From NCBI GenBank assembly GCA_003024985.2, contig PXIH01S0036422.1: a stretch of DNA of 12,438 nt; one strand, given 5' to 3'. The position numbers and the translations under genes are program-made. The notes beneath the pieces were generated by a model. That model did no database searches. It worked only from the letters and a program-made list of their open reading frames with translations, and was not told the DNA's origin. Below, one piece after another: positions 1 to 7,897 of the stretch. The first letter of the stretch is position 1. Each line of letters begins with the position of its first letter. Origin of the DNA: Euperipatoides rowelli. Taxonomy: Eukaryota; Onychophora; Udeonychophora; Euonychophora; Peripatopsidae.

Positions 1-61
1 ATACAGTAGGTCATAATTTAATGATAACAGTAGAAAAATAAAAAAAGAGATTTATACTCAC

Positions 62-191
62 CTCTCGATTACATTTGAACCTAGTTTTCACTTCAGCTAC
101 AACCAGCCCAATGATACGGTAATTAAAAATGGCAGCTAGGGAGAAGAATTTGGGGTTGGAGGTTATTTCTTTATACCAATTATCAGGATAT
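62..191 (-). CDS. NAA60: NAA60 coding exon 2 (partial gene; GNAT N-terminal acetyltransferase)
   Basis: NAA60 (NAT15, NatF) transfers acetyl groups from acetyl-CoA to the N-termini of membrane proteins at the Golgi face. On the minus strand the exon begins after the acceptor TTTATTTCAG and ends at the donor GAG|GTGAGT. It is 130 bp long: one base completing the Glu codon left by the previous exon, then 43 whole codons (phase 2 in, phase 0 out). The translation starts YPDNWYKEITSN, then KFFSLAA, then a hydrophobic strand IIGLVVAEVK. I recognise this as the start of the GNAT fold of human NAA60, which reads YPDSWYRDITSN and KFFSLAA at residues 38-56. No stops or frameshifts are present. The acetyl-CoA loop and the catalytic Tyr and His lie in later exons, beyond position 1, so activity cannot be judged here. 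The identity rests on recalled similarity, which is strong over the whole exon. Confidence 0.95.
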
Positions 192-1023
192 CTGAAATAA
201 AGTTTAAATTAGATTAAAGTATGGTATATAAAGGATTACAAAGTAAAAATTGGAGATGTGTGTGTTGTATATATGCAGTATATAGTATAGTGTATGCATA
301 CTGTATATATTTTCATCATAAATGTTATTTTAGAGCTTCTTATGGACTGCAAAATTTGACAAAGAATACTTTTTGTTTTGCTCCATTCACTATATTTTAG
401 CTTTTCTGTTTTCTACTATGCTTTTGTTGTGGAGTTGTGAAAGGAGCAATTCAGTAATTGGTGAATGGAGAGATTGTCACATTTCCACGAGGGAGAATTA
501 TTATTATGCAAAGAAGTAATCACCGTCTACCAATTTGATTGTCCGCATGCTTTTCTAAATAAAAGCTAATGTCACATGTTTTAATGTTAAAGTTTTTTAA
601 AGAATTCACACCTTTTTCATTTTACTCTTTCAAGAGAGAGAATCTTGTCACATACAGTAGGTTTTTCAATTTGAATAAAATATTTTATTGCAGTAAAAAG
701 TTGAATTTATAATATATGCAATACCGTATATAAACTTGTTTAATTAAAAATATATTTTTAAAAATTTATTTATTTGTTTATTTTTTTAGTTTATCGTATA
801 TAAGGTTTCATTTTAGACAGACTTTACTGATTGGTAGCGTGTCCACTAGTTTCTTACATACTACACGTGTTACTATTGGGATCTGTACTGCATAGCCATC
901 ACATTTGACAAAAAAATTCTATGATAGTGTAATAGGTATCAATCCTAAACACTTAACAAATAAATAAACAAACACTTATTTTGAAAGGGCATTGTGATAA
1001 TAGCCCTATAAAATGTTTGATTG
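192..1023. other. AT-rich intron sequence, no gene
   Basis: I see no coding sequence. There is a TG/TA microsatellite-like patch at about 257-310 containing an imperfect hairpin (arms 269-281 and 298-310, 12 of 13 paired, 16-base loop). The stretch 720-800 is nearly all A and T. An 11-base string ATACAGTAGGT at position 1 recurs at about 652. The last five bases, GATTG at 1019-1023, are the candidate target-site copy of the adjoining retrotransposon. Confidence 0.6.
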
Positions 1024-1235
1024 TGTTATGTATTGCACCATCAATACTAACTGTAATATATTATTCATATAATATAAAACTGATAATGCTTATACAACAT
1101 TATGCCAGCTTCAGTTAGGTCATGCTTTCGAACAATAGACATTCGTTTTGTACTTTTAAAATGTTCTTATTCTAGCAATAAATTGTCTAGCTTATTGTTT
1201 AAGAATATTTGTTATTTGAACCCACGGACATATCA
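1024..1235 (+). repeat. 5' LTR (212 bp, internally deleted)
   Basis: Starts TGTTATGTATTGCACC and ends GACATATCA. It matches the 3' LTR over both ends but lacks about 30 bases in the middle (near 1150), where the 3' LTR carries extra sequence around 3501-3530. It contains a TATAAAA box at 1073-1079 and an AATAAA poly(A) signal at 1177-1182, in the order expected of U3-R-U5. Confidence 0.93.
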
Positions 1236-1238
1236 GAC

Positions 1239-1251
1239 TAGCGACGAGGAT
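1239..1251 (+). other. Primer-binding site, tRNA-Ser(GCU) type
   Basis: TAGCGACGAGGAT lies three bases after the LTR end. It matches the complement of the 3' end of animal tRNA-Ser(GCU) including CCA (TGGCGACGAGGAT) at 12 of 13 positions. The one difference is in the base complementary to the tRNA CCA tail and looks like later decay. Confidence 0.8.
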
Positions 1252-1929
1252 TATTTCTACTATAAAAATGAGAACAAATTTACGAACTTTGATCTAAACA
1301 GAATAAGCTGGACGAGATACGCAGAACAGATTTTTCCTTCTGTTTTAACTTGTTTAGGAGACAAAACTTATAATTTATTATCTGACTTGGTAGCACCAAT
1401 TAAACCAGCAGAACTGGGATCAGAAGAAATCATCGACATATTAGAACAGCATTACTTATACAAACCACTTGCAAGATTGGAAAGATTCAATCTTAGAAAA
1501 AGGATCCAGGAAGAAAATGAAACAGTAACAGAATATGCAGCCGCATTAAGACACTTAAGTATAAATTTCCAATTTGAAGAAGTTTTAAATTTTATTTTAA
1601 GTGATTAATTCATTTCCGGATTAAAAGACGAGAATATTCAGAAAAGACTAATACTAGAGAAAGACAATGTCAGCTTTGATACACTTACACAAACAGCCTT
1701 AGGAGCTAAAATGTCCAACAAAAGTATGAATGTATTAAAAAAGGAAACATTTTTACAAAAGAATGCAGTTAAAGGAGTTAATAACTCAAAATTTTCATCA
1801 TGCAGATACTGTGGAGAAAAACATAATTAAAATACTTGTAAATTTAAAAATATTACAATTTTTAACTGCAGAAAATAAAGCCACATCAAATTAATTTGTA
1901 GGTTCAAAAATAAAACCTTTAATAAAAAG
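1249..1929 (+). pseudogene. gag: gag relic: capsid and two zinc knuckles
   Basis: The frame starting GAT at 1249 runs to a TAA at 1606-1608 and resumes in the same frame directly after it (FISGLKDENIQKRL), so the stop interrupts the capsid rather than ending it. Capsid hallmarks visible include LGDKTYNLL, the stretch KPLARLERFNLRKR and ENETVTEYAAALRHLS, typical of retrotransposon gag. The first knuckle begins with Cys codons at 1801 and 1810, His at 1822 and Cys at 1837 (C-x2-C-x3-H-x4-C) but has TAA at 1828-1830. The second has lost its first Cys (Ile instead) and has TAA at 1876-1878. No in-frame ATG exists between the primer site and the capsid, and the N-terminal helix region seems shorter than usual. 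The open frame can be read back to 1102, but that part is LTR, not protein. Confidence 0.85.
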
Positions 1930-1968
1930 ATTATTAAACCAAAACTACAGAAATTGAAGAGAAGGTAG

Positions 1969-2377
1969 AAGATACTCAGATGATGAAGGATTAATACAAA
2001 CTAATTTAAGAATAAATAACATGGAAAAAAAAAACATCCAACCAATAAATGTTATTTTAAAAAATGATGAATAAAATGTTCAGTTTGAATTAGATACTGG
2101 AGCATCAGTAACTATTATTCCTAACAAAACAGTTGAAAAGTTATGGCCACAAAGAAAATTATTGTCAACCAAGTTAATTTTACGCGCGTCCGACCGTTTA
2201 AACAAACCATTAGGAACTTGTCTTGTAAAGGTACAACTGAATGGAAACTGCAGACAATCTTGAACTTGTAGTGACACCAAATAGAACTTCTAACCTATTA
2301 GAACTAGTTGGTTCAAGGCTCTAGAAATTAACAGTGAAATATTTAATTTACCAAAAACAATTAATGAAGTACGGTAA
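1969..2377 (+). pseudogene. Retroviral-type aspartic protease relic
   Basis: The frame is +1 relative to gag. It contains the protease active-site motif LDTGASVTII, with the catalytic Asp codon at 2093-2095. In-frame stops include TAA at 2072-2074 and a TGA near 2260. From about 2262 to 2308 the protein-like reading moves one frame (LELVVTPNRTSNLL), then returns at TGG 2309 (WFKALEINSEIFNLP), so a pair of indels has occurred. The sequence stops at TAA 2375-2377, where the linker to reverse transcriptase would normally continue. No RT motif of the YXDD type follows. Confidence 0.8.
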
Positions 2378-2427
2378 CAGAAGTAAACACAGGACAAAAT
2401 CTCCATGGTAAAGATTCAACAAAGGTA

Positions 2428-3354
2428 TGCAAGCAACACAGTTGGATCAAAACGGAAACTCCATGGAAAGATTCTACTTACACCTACTAGGTCCATATGG
2501 AGATAAGATGTTTTTAGTAACCACAGATGCTTTCTCTCCTGGCCAAAAGTAAAAATATTAAAAGGAACTGACACCCAAACAATTCTAATTACATTAGAAG
2601 AATACTTCAACAGATTTGGTTATCCCAAACAAATTCTAACAGATATTGGTTCACAACTCAATCCAAGCAGCTTTGAAAAGTTTTGTAGCAATATGGATAT
2701 CAGTCACATCAAATCATCTTACCACCCAGCCCGCAACGGCCAAGAAGAGCAACTGAATGACACATTAAAGACCTTCTTAAACAAACTTGAAGAAGAAAGA
2801 GCAATCTCATTAAAAGTATGGATTAATGAAATGCTTTTCATGTATAGATCAACCCCGGATAGCACTCTTAAATTGACACCACCTGAAATGCTATCAGGTC
2901 AAAATATTTGCAGCAGGCTACAAAAAATAAACCCACTCCCAATTATAACACCAACTACTAAACACACCAGTTATAAGGGAAATACAGAATCGGACCACAT
3001 GTGCTAGCTAGTGAAATCCTTCCACCACACCAAAAGAGGACCACATTGGTTTGAAGGAACCATAAAATCAATTTTATCACCAGTAACCTTCATGGTAAAC
3101 TTCAAAAATAGGCAAACGGGAAAAAGACATTATAATCCACTACGCCCCTGCCCACTACCTGAGGAAAATGATCCAAAACAGCACCTTCATCAACATATGG
3201 ATTGGAGCCACATAAATGCTGAAAACACTAATAAAGCACAACCAGCTCATCCCCCAGAACCTCCAGTATCACTGGAACCAATGGACCTAGAACCTTCAAC
3301 ATCACCCAGATACCGTATAGAGTATATAAATCTCCACAGAGGTTAAGATTTTAA
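2428..3354 (+). pseudogene. Integrase relic: catalytic core and GPF/Y module
   Basis: The reading begins in one frame at 2428 (HSWIKTETPWK), shifts near 2470 (FYLHLLGPYGDKMFLV) and shifts again at TGG 2540, then runs to 3346 with a single TAG at 3005-3007. The second catalytic Asp is at 2642-2644 (ILTDIGS) and the Glu at 2747-2749 (NGQEEQLN), with 34 residues between rather than the usual 35. The first catalytic Asp, expected between LH and LGP at about 2480, is absent. The N-terminal HHCC zinc domain is missing, lost with the RT deletion. At 3038-3150 the GPHWFEGTI stretch and KRHYNPLRP correspond to the GPF/Y module. A last frameshift separates the TAA at 3344-3346 from KSPQRLRF and TAA 3352-3354, which looks like the original C-terminus. 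Confidence 0.88.
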
Positions 3355-3363
3355 AGGACAGGG
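3353..3363 (+). other. Candidate polypurine tract
   Basis: AAAGGACAGGG lies four bases before the 3' LTR, where second-strand priming should occur. It has one pyrimidine inside and does not abut the LTR, so it is either decayed or only part of the functional tract. Confidence 0.5.
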
Positions 3364-3367
3364 CAAC

Positions 3368-3609
3368 TGATATGTATTGCACTGTCAATACTAACAGTAA
3401 TATATTATTCATATACCTAATATAAAACTGATAATGTTTATACAGCAATATGCCAGCTTCAGTTGGCTCATGCTTCAAACGATAACATTTGTTCTGTTCC
3501 TTGTTATCTTTCCTAGAGTTAAGGTCACTTTTAAAATGTTGTTCTTATTTTACCAATAAATTATCTTGCTTATTAAGAATATTTGTTATTTGAACCCACG
3601 GACATATCA
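3368..3609 (+). repeat. 3' LTR (242 bp)
   Basis: Starts TGATATGTATTGCACT and ends GACATATCA, parallel to the 5' copy. It has TATAAAA at 3421-3427 and AATAAA at 3555-3560. It is the longer and probably more complete LTR, with about 30 bases missing from the other copy. GATGG follows directly. Confidence 0.93.
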
Positions 3610-6570
3610 GATGGTAATCAATGAATGAATGAAGTGGCTGTCTTGATCTACATTGGCGGATCAATGCTAAATTGTGTATGTATTTTGTATTTGCATGTAT
3701 CACCTTTATTTTGTTAAGCCACAGCTTCCCAGCAATTCAATCCAGAGCTGTATGTAGAAGTGCTAGCTTGTGCCGAGTGCTAGGCATTCCAGCCAAATGA
3801 GTGGGTCAAGTGTGAACTAGATACCATCCTCCTCTTTCCACTAAGATAAGTGTTCAATTCTGAACTAACCACCTACACTATAACTTCTAACACTACTTAT
3901 ATTAGGAGTTGTTCAGTTGTAGCTATTCATGTCAGATACCAAAATATGGTAAGACTTCATCGGGCTGGCAATAGTCCTCCTCATAGTCTCCCTCCCCCCC
4001 CCATTTTACTCTATTCTATCTGGAAAAGGACTATTTAATTCAGGTAGACTAATTTACATCCCAGTATGATACACATAGTTATTTGTATGGTCACATGACC
4101 CGAAACTGGTGTTATATAGCACTGGCGTGGAAGCAGAGGTGGCCACAGCAAATATAAGACATACCTGCTGAGATGGGAGTCTTGTTCTAGATTTTCACGT
4201 ACCAAAAGACCACAAGCATTATTTGTTTCCAAATTATAAACATTGTCTACAAGTATGTGGCCTACAGAATGCAGGCTATTAATAATGATCATATTTGTAG
4301 CCTACAACAACACTCGTGCCGTAGCAGTGAGCCTATATACCAAGCCACAAATATGATCCTAACTTGGAAATACCTTTATTATCTCCACAACCTCTGCATG
4401 GGGGGCTCCTCACTAATGCAAGCAAGATCCCATATGTGAGTTGCTATAGATCAGAAAGATATGTTCCGGGGATAATCACCAAATAAATATTAGATCTTTA
4501 ATACTAGTCACCACATACGCTTACATGTAAATGCCCGAATTAGAAATCACTAATGTAATCACATCCACATGCAAGCTCTTTATAGACAGTAACTACCCCA
4601 AAGATGTAATATTTACCAAAAAGGGAACAAATTGTGCCAATTTCTGGTTATATCTCGTATAGGGTCTAAATTAACCAGCACAATTAGCAAACGAAAGGAA
4701 AACTAGCTAAACCATAATGAAATTCCAACCGGATTTAGTCGACTAAGGATTAAGAGGTTAGCTCTTTATTATCCCTGCCCTGATAGAAAGGTACAGACAA
4801 CACCCCTGTCTCGCGATTGCTAATGAAGACATCTGAAAAAGAAAAGTTAGTTAGATATGCCATTTCAGTATTTCAGCTTCAACATACACAAACAAGTTGT
4901 AGTTTAACAAACTCTCATATTTATTTACTAGAAATATAGATTAACAAAAAAAATCCTTTCCTATATTTATAATTACAGCTGAATTCTCCAATTACATTTA
5001 AATTGATAAGAGTTGAACAAATTATATTATAGAGAATTTGAGAGGATAGAGGGGGGTGAATCTGGGCACAGCCAACTGGGTTTGGGCAAATTAATTTTAA
5101 GTGGATATTGTTCATAAGCTCGGAATGTCTATAAAAGTTAATATGGGCTATTTTCAGAATAAAAGGTTCTTTATCGGCTTTTCTTTCAAGTGAAGGTTAA
5201 TCATAATTCGGGTTCCGAAGGTTATCTCGTTGATAAGGAAACAAGCTAAAATTGAGACGGTTTTATAGATGAGATACTGACTTGATTATTCAGGTTTATG
5301 AATTAATCTGCAGTGAATATTGGCATCAATTGTGATTAGAATTGGAAGAGAAAGATAGCCATATCTCCTGAGTCATTGAGGAGAAATGGGTCTCTTCCGC
5401 AGGGAAATTTGTAAGCGTCTCCGGCAATTAGTTGGGAGACGTCACTTGTCTAGTTTCAGCAGAATTTCTGTCCTCATCTCCTTGATTTTGTTCTTGCATC
5501 TCTTTTTGTACTTGTTCAATTTAAGCAATGAAATAACTCGTAGATATTTAATTGTAAACTTGTAGACACAATATTGTTCATTTTTCTTGACCATTTCTTT
5601 ATTTTGTTCTTTCATATTTCAGAGTGGGGACATCCAGGTGGCTGTTGTGTTGGCCATACCCAGGGGGTCAAGGTGGGGAAGGAGAAGATAGAGTTCAACT
5701 AAGAGCATACATAAATAAAGATTCAATAAAATTGTACATGAAAAAAACCCACTTATATTCGAGTATGTTGGCTGCATATATTAGATGTGTTGATTAGCAA
5801 TGATAGAGTTGAAAACAAATATTAACCTTATAAGATAGAAGATGTCTGTTTTACCACTTAGTGGGAAAGGACAACAGCCAAAAGCCCATATGTAAAACAT
5901 GTGACCCCCTGGCTAGTTTATTATTAATTAACATCACATGCATAACATAAAATATGAGATTCAAAGTCACCATGTCAATTTTTTTTAAGTCCCTAAAATT
6001 TCAAATTTTGATCGGAATAAGTACGTCGTTTTCAAAACTTAATCTGAAATATAGGCTAACGCTGAACCTAAGTAGATGCACTATGCTCAAATACGATGCA
6101 AAACAGGAAATGTAAGGTTTACAATGAATAAATAGGTCAAAAGGGGAGTCCCTCTGTGTGCCACAACTTGAGAGTGTAAATTACAATTCAAATTATATGT
6201 ATAAATTAAAATAGGCTGCAACACAATAATGCTACAGCATTATAATTTATATTATGAATCATGTTTAGTTTTTTATAATTTTATTACTTAAAAGATTTAG
6301 GCTAATATTTTATAATATTGATAGCCACATTTAACTGATGTGCTATTAAAAATCTAAAAAAAAAAAAGTCATTAAAAAAATAAGGGATAAAATTCTAACA
6401 AATATTCATTAAGGGTGCAATATTCTACTTTTCCCTATATGTTAGATAATGAGAATTTGTTCTGCATGTTGTATATACGACAAATATGGGGCCATTACAG
6501 ACAAACAAGAATGTTAAAGTAAGGGAGATGGTAGACAAAGTTGAGCTCAGAAAATGATTTTAATTTATTA
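3610..6570. other. Intron interior, no confident gene
   Basis: No exon or complete element recognised. Short open frames at 3850-4038, 4035-4292 and 4257-4439 have no recognisable protein character. Visible structure: a ten-C run near 3993-4002, a perfect 12-bp inverted repeat (4287-4298 with 4347-4358), and a G-rich patch at 5050-5057. A slightly GC-richer stretch at 5330-5700 may be decayed coding DNA and has its own entry. An A-rich run lies at 6355-6368. Confidence 0.5.
5330..5700 (-). pseudogene. Possible decayed coding fragment, unidentified
   Basis: On the minus strand a charged, Gln/Glu-rich reading, EQVQKEMQEQNQGDEDRNS, runs down from about 5518, and after one stop the same frame continues with LPETLTNFPAEETHFSSM. 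Nearby, around 5600, another short reading is MKEQNKEMVKKNEQ. Such Lys/Glu/Gln-rich stretches are common in gag or linker regions of retroelements, but I see no domain motif. A short inverted repeat, CGTCTCC with GGAGACG, lies at about 5416-5444. On the plus strand a TTTCAG followed by G-rich sequence and AATAAA at about 5730 could mimic a last exon. I cannot assign a family; it may be chance. Confidence 0.2.
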
Positions 6571-6578
6571 GGCTACAA
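6571..6578. repeat. 8-bp target-site duplication, left copy
   Basis: GGCTACAA directly before the MITE, identical to the copy at 6972-6979. Confidence 0.88.
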
Positions 6579-6971
6579 CAAGCGTGTCAAACTGAAAACC
6601 TGACGTGGGCCAAATAAACAAGGTTTAAGTTTATGTGGGCCGCAAAAAAAGGAAAGCTTCATAATCAATTTTCATTGAAACGCTCCAACTCCCACTTTTC
6701 TTGAAAATTTCTATGATCGTCAGCATTTTTTCGTTTATTTCTACTTTGATAGAGACATGCTGAATACAAAGGACTGAAATAAATGAATAATCGTTAAAAT
6801 AATACATTTAAATAAATAGTAATATTTTTTCTTGAACATTAACTTGCCAGATACTGAATAATTGCACAAATTAATAAGCGTTTTATGGAAATGGTACGCC
6901 TGTGCATACTGTAATTGGCTGGGCCTGGACCGCATAAATAATTGCTTAGGGCCGCGAGTTTGACACCCCTG
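6579..6971. mobile_element. hAT-like MITE, 393 bp
   Basis: The right end, read inward on the minus strand, is CAGGGGTGTCAAACTC, a hAT-type terminus. The left end is CAAGCGTGTCAAACT, matching it at 13 of 15 bases. Perfect 8-bp duplications (GGCTACAA) flank the element; this is the diagnostic target size for hAT transposons. GTGGGCC occurs twice near the left end (6605 and 6635) and GGGCC-type words recur near the right end, as subterminal repeats do. The interior is AT-rich with no transposase; the open frame at 6741-7055 crosses the element end and is not a gene. It must have been moved by a transposase encoded elsewhere. Confidence 0.9.
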
Positions 6972-6979
6972 GGCTACAA
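6972..6979. repeat. 8-bp target-site duplication, right copy
   Basis: GGCTACAA directly after the MITE, identical to 6571-6578. Confidence 0.88.
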
Positions 6980-7756
6980 AGAATAAGTGAACAAAAGGTA
7001 AAAAATAACTAGCTTCCACCTTATATAGAAAGAAAATAATATAAATGGCCACCAAGTAACACCAGATATTATCTTGGTGAAAAATTGAGCCCCTCAGCCC
7101 TCGCTAAGCTTGAAATTTCCTTTAATGATGATTTAACATTGTGCTATAAAGATACTATGAAGATTTGAGAATATGATGGTAGGATAACAATTAGCAATAA
7201 ATGACAATCTACTTTATATTCTAATGAAGTTTGCCCTCTATCCAACAGTCAGGTAAGCTCTAAATCAGAAAATATGGCCACTGACAAATGAATCAAACAC
7301 TAAGGAAAAGGTTTATTTATTTGTCTATACTAGAAACCAGGTTATAAATCAAAATAGTAATGTGCAATCAATTTAGCACAGAAATCAAGATTTATTGACA
7401 CACATACTCAGAAAACCTTTTACTGCTTAGCAAAGTAGGCCTACCTTTTTTTTTATGAGAATGGAAAATTTAATTTGATCACATTTTGTAAGCTATAATT
7501 AATTATTGGTACTCCAAAGTTATAGGGTACAACAAAAAAAACAATATTATATTAAAATAAAATAGTCTGTACAAACTACAAAGTGGCCAATGACAATGAG
7601 CCAGGCAAAAAAAAAAAAATGTTATGAAATGATAAGACCTTTATTATGTGAAAAATGCACTAACCAATTTTTTAAATTTTCTGATAAACTAGTAGGCTAA
7701 GTTATATTTTTTTCCTCCCAATTTTAATAATGAAATCAATTTTTAATAATACATAC
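6980..7756. other. AT-rich intron sequence next to the first coding exon
   Basis: I see no gene or element. It includes A runs at about 7533 and 7608 and a TAGGCCTA palindrome at 7436-7443. It ends at the GTATGT donor of NAA60, read on the minus strand. Confidence 0.5.
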
Positions 7757-7866
7757 TCAATAGGAAACCAATCTGCACACAAGGTCTTTATTTCAGGCTG
7801 GTCATCTGGGCTTAAAAAGCGAAGCTGGAGGGCGCTACTGTTGCACAGAGGAACCTTTATGCTCAT
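7757..7866 (-). CDS. NAA60: NAA60 coding exon 1 with start codon
   Basis: On the minus strand the ATG is at 7866-7864, immediately preceded by an in-frame TGA (7869-7867), which fixes the start within this exon. It encodes 36 codons plus two bases. The translation begins MSIKVPLCNSSALQLRFL and ends ADWFPIE; the donor is CCTATTGA|GTATGT. The GA left over joins the A of the exon at 191 to make the Glu codon, so the protein reads FPIE-YPDN, exactly where human NAA60 reads FPIE-YPDS. The length from Met to this Glu is 37 residues, equal to the human protein as I recall it. Phe34, reported to help position acetyl-CoA in the human structure, is present. The first dozen residues diverge, as expected for the flexible N-terminus. 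The next exon is 7.57 kb away across a transposon-loaded intron. Confidence 0.95.
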
Positions 7867-7897
7867 TCATACATCGCTGAGATGGACACATCTCAAA
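7867..7897 (-). other. NAA60: 5' untranslated part of the NAA60 exon
   Basis: Minus-strand sequence between the acceptor TTTATTTCAG (CAG at 7900-7898) and the start codon. The acceptor has a pyrimidine-rich run and lies 31 bases before the ATG. The in-frame TGA right before the ATG rules out extension of the protein through this exon. The acceptor implies a separate non-coding first exon at higher coordinates. The boundary is inferred from splice consensus only. Confidence 0.7.

Larger units (their letters stand above)
1024..3609 (+). mobile_element. Degenerate Ty3/gypsy (Mag-type) LTR retrotransposon lacking RT/RNase H
   Basis: A 2,586 bp element bounded by two related LTRs that begin TG and end CA. 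It is flanked by GATTG (1019-1023) and GATGG (3610-3614), a 5-bp target duplication with one mismatch. Internal order is tRNA-primer site, gag capsid and zinc knuckles, DTGA aspartic protease, integrase core, GPF/Y module and purine tract. Reverse transcriptase and RNase H are missing entirely: the protease linker ends at about 2377 and integrase sequence starts by about 2428. Full elements of this clade are usually about 4-5 kb. Several stops and frameshifts make it dead as a coding unit. Placement in the Mag group rests on the gag zinc-knuckle pattern, the GPF/Y module and the serine-tRNA primer site. By hand count the LTRs differ at about one site in ten, so the insertion is not recent. Confidence 0.93.
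192..7756 (-). other. NAA60: NAA60 intron, 7,565 bp, phase 2
   Basis: GT-AG intron on the minus strand, with GTATGT donor at 7756 and CAG acceptor at 194-192. The flanking exons join without loss of any residue relative to the vertebrate protein, so no extra coding exon is expected inside. It contains a decayed Mag-type LTR retrotransposon on the opposite strand and a hAT-like MITE. Antisense placement means the element's own AATAAA signals do not face the host transcript. Confidence 0.9.

Noticed and set aside
1102-1248. N-terminal extension of the gag open frame
   Set aside because: This part lies in the 5' LTR and primer site; the open frame there is accidental.
2080-2610. Minus-strand open frames within the retroelement
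   Set aside because: They are antisense shadows of the protease and integrase relics.
3850-4439. Three short open frames read as genes
   Set aside because: Overlapping on both strands, low-complexity, no splice context and no recognisable motif.
4921-5115. Minus-strand 64-codon frame
   Set aside because: AT-rich with no motif or splice context; expected by chance at this length.
5620-5745. Plus-strand terminal exon with AATAAA
   Set aside because: The acceptor-like TTTCAG and poly(A)-like words exist, but the translation is short and no partner exon is visible on this strand.
6741-7055. Minus-strand 104-codon frame as a gene
   Set aside because: It crosses the MITE boundary and target duplication, so it is a by-product of the insertion.
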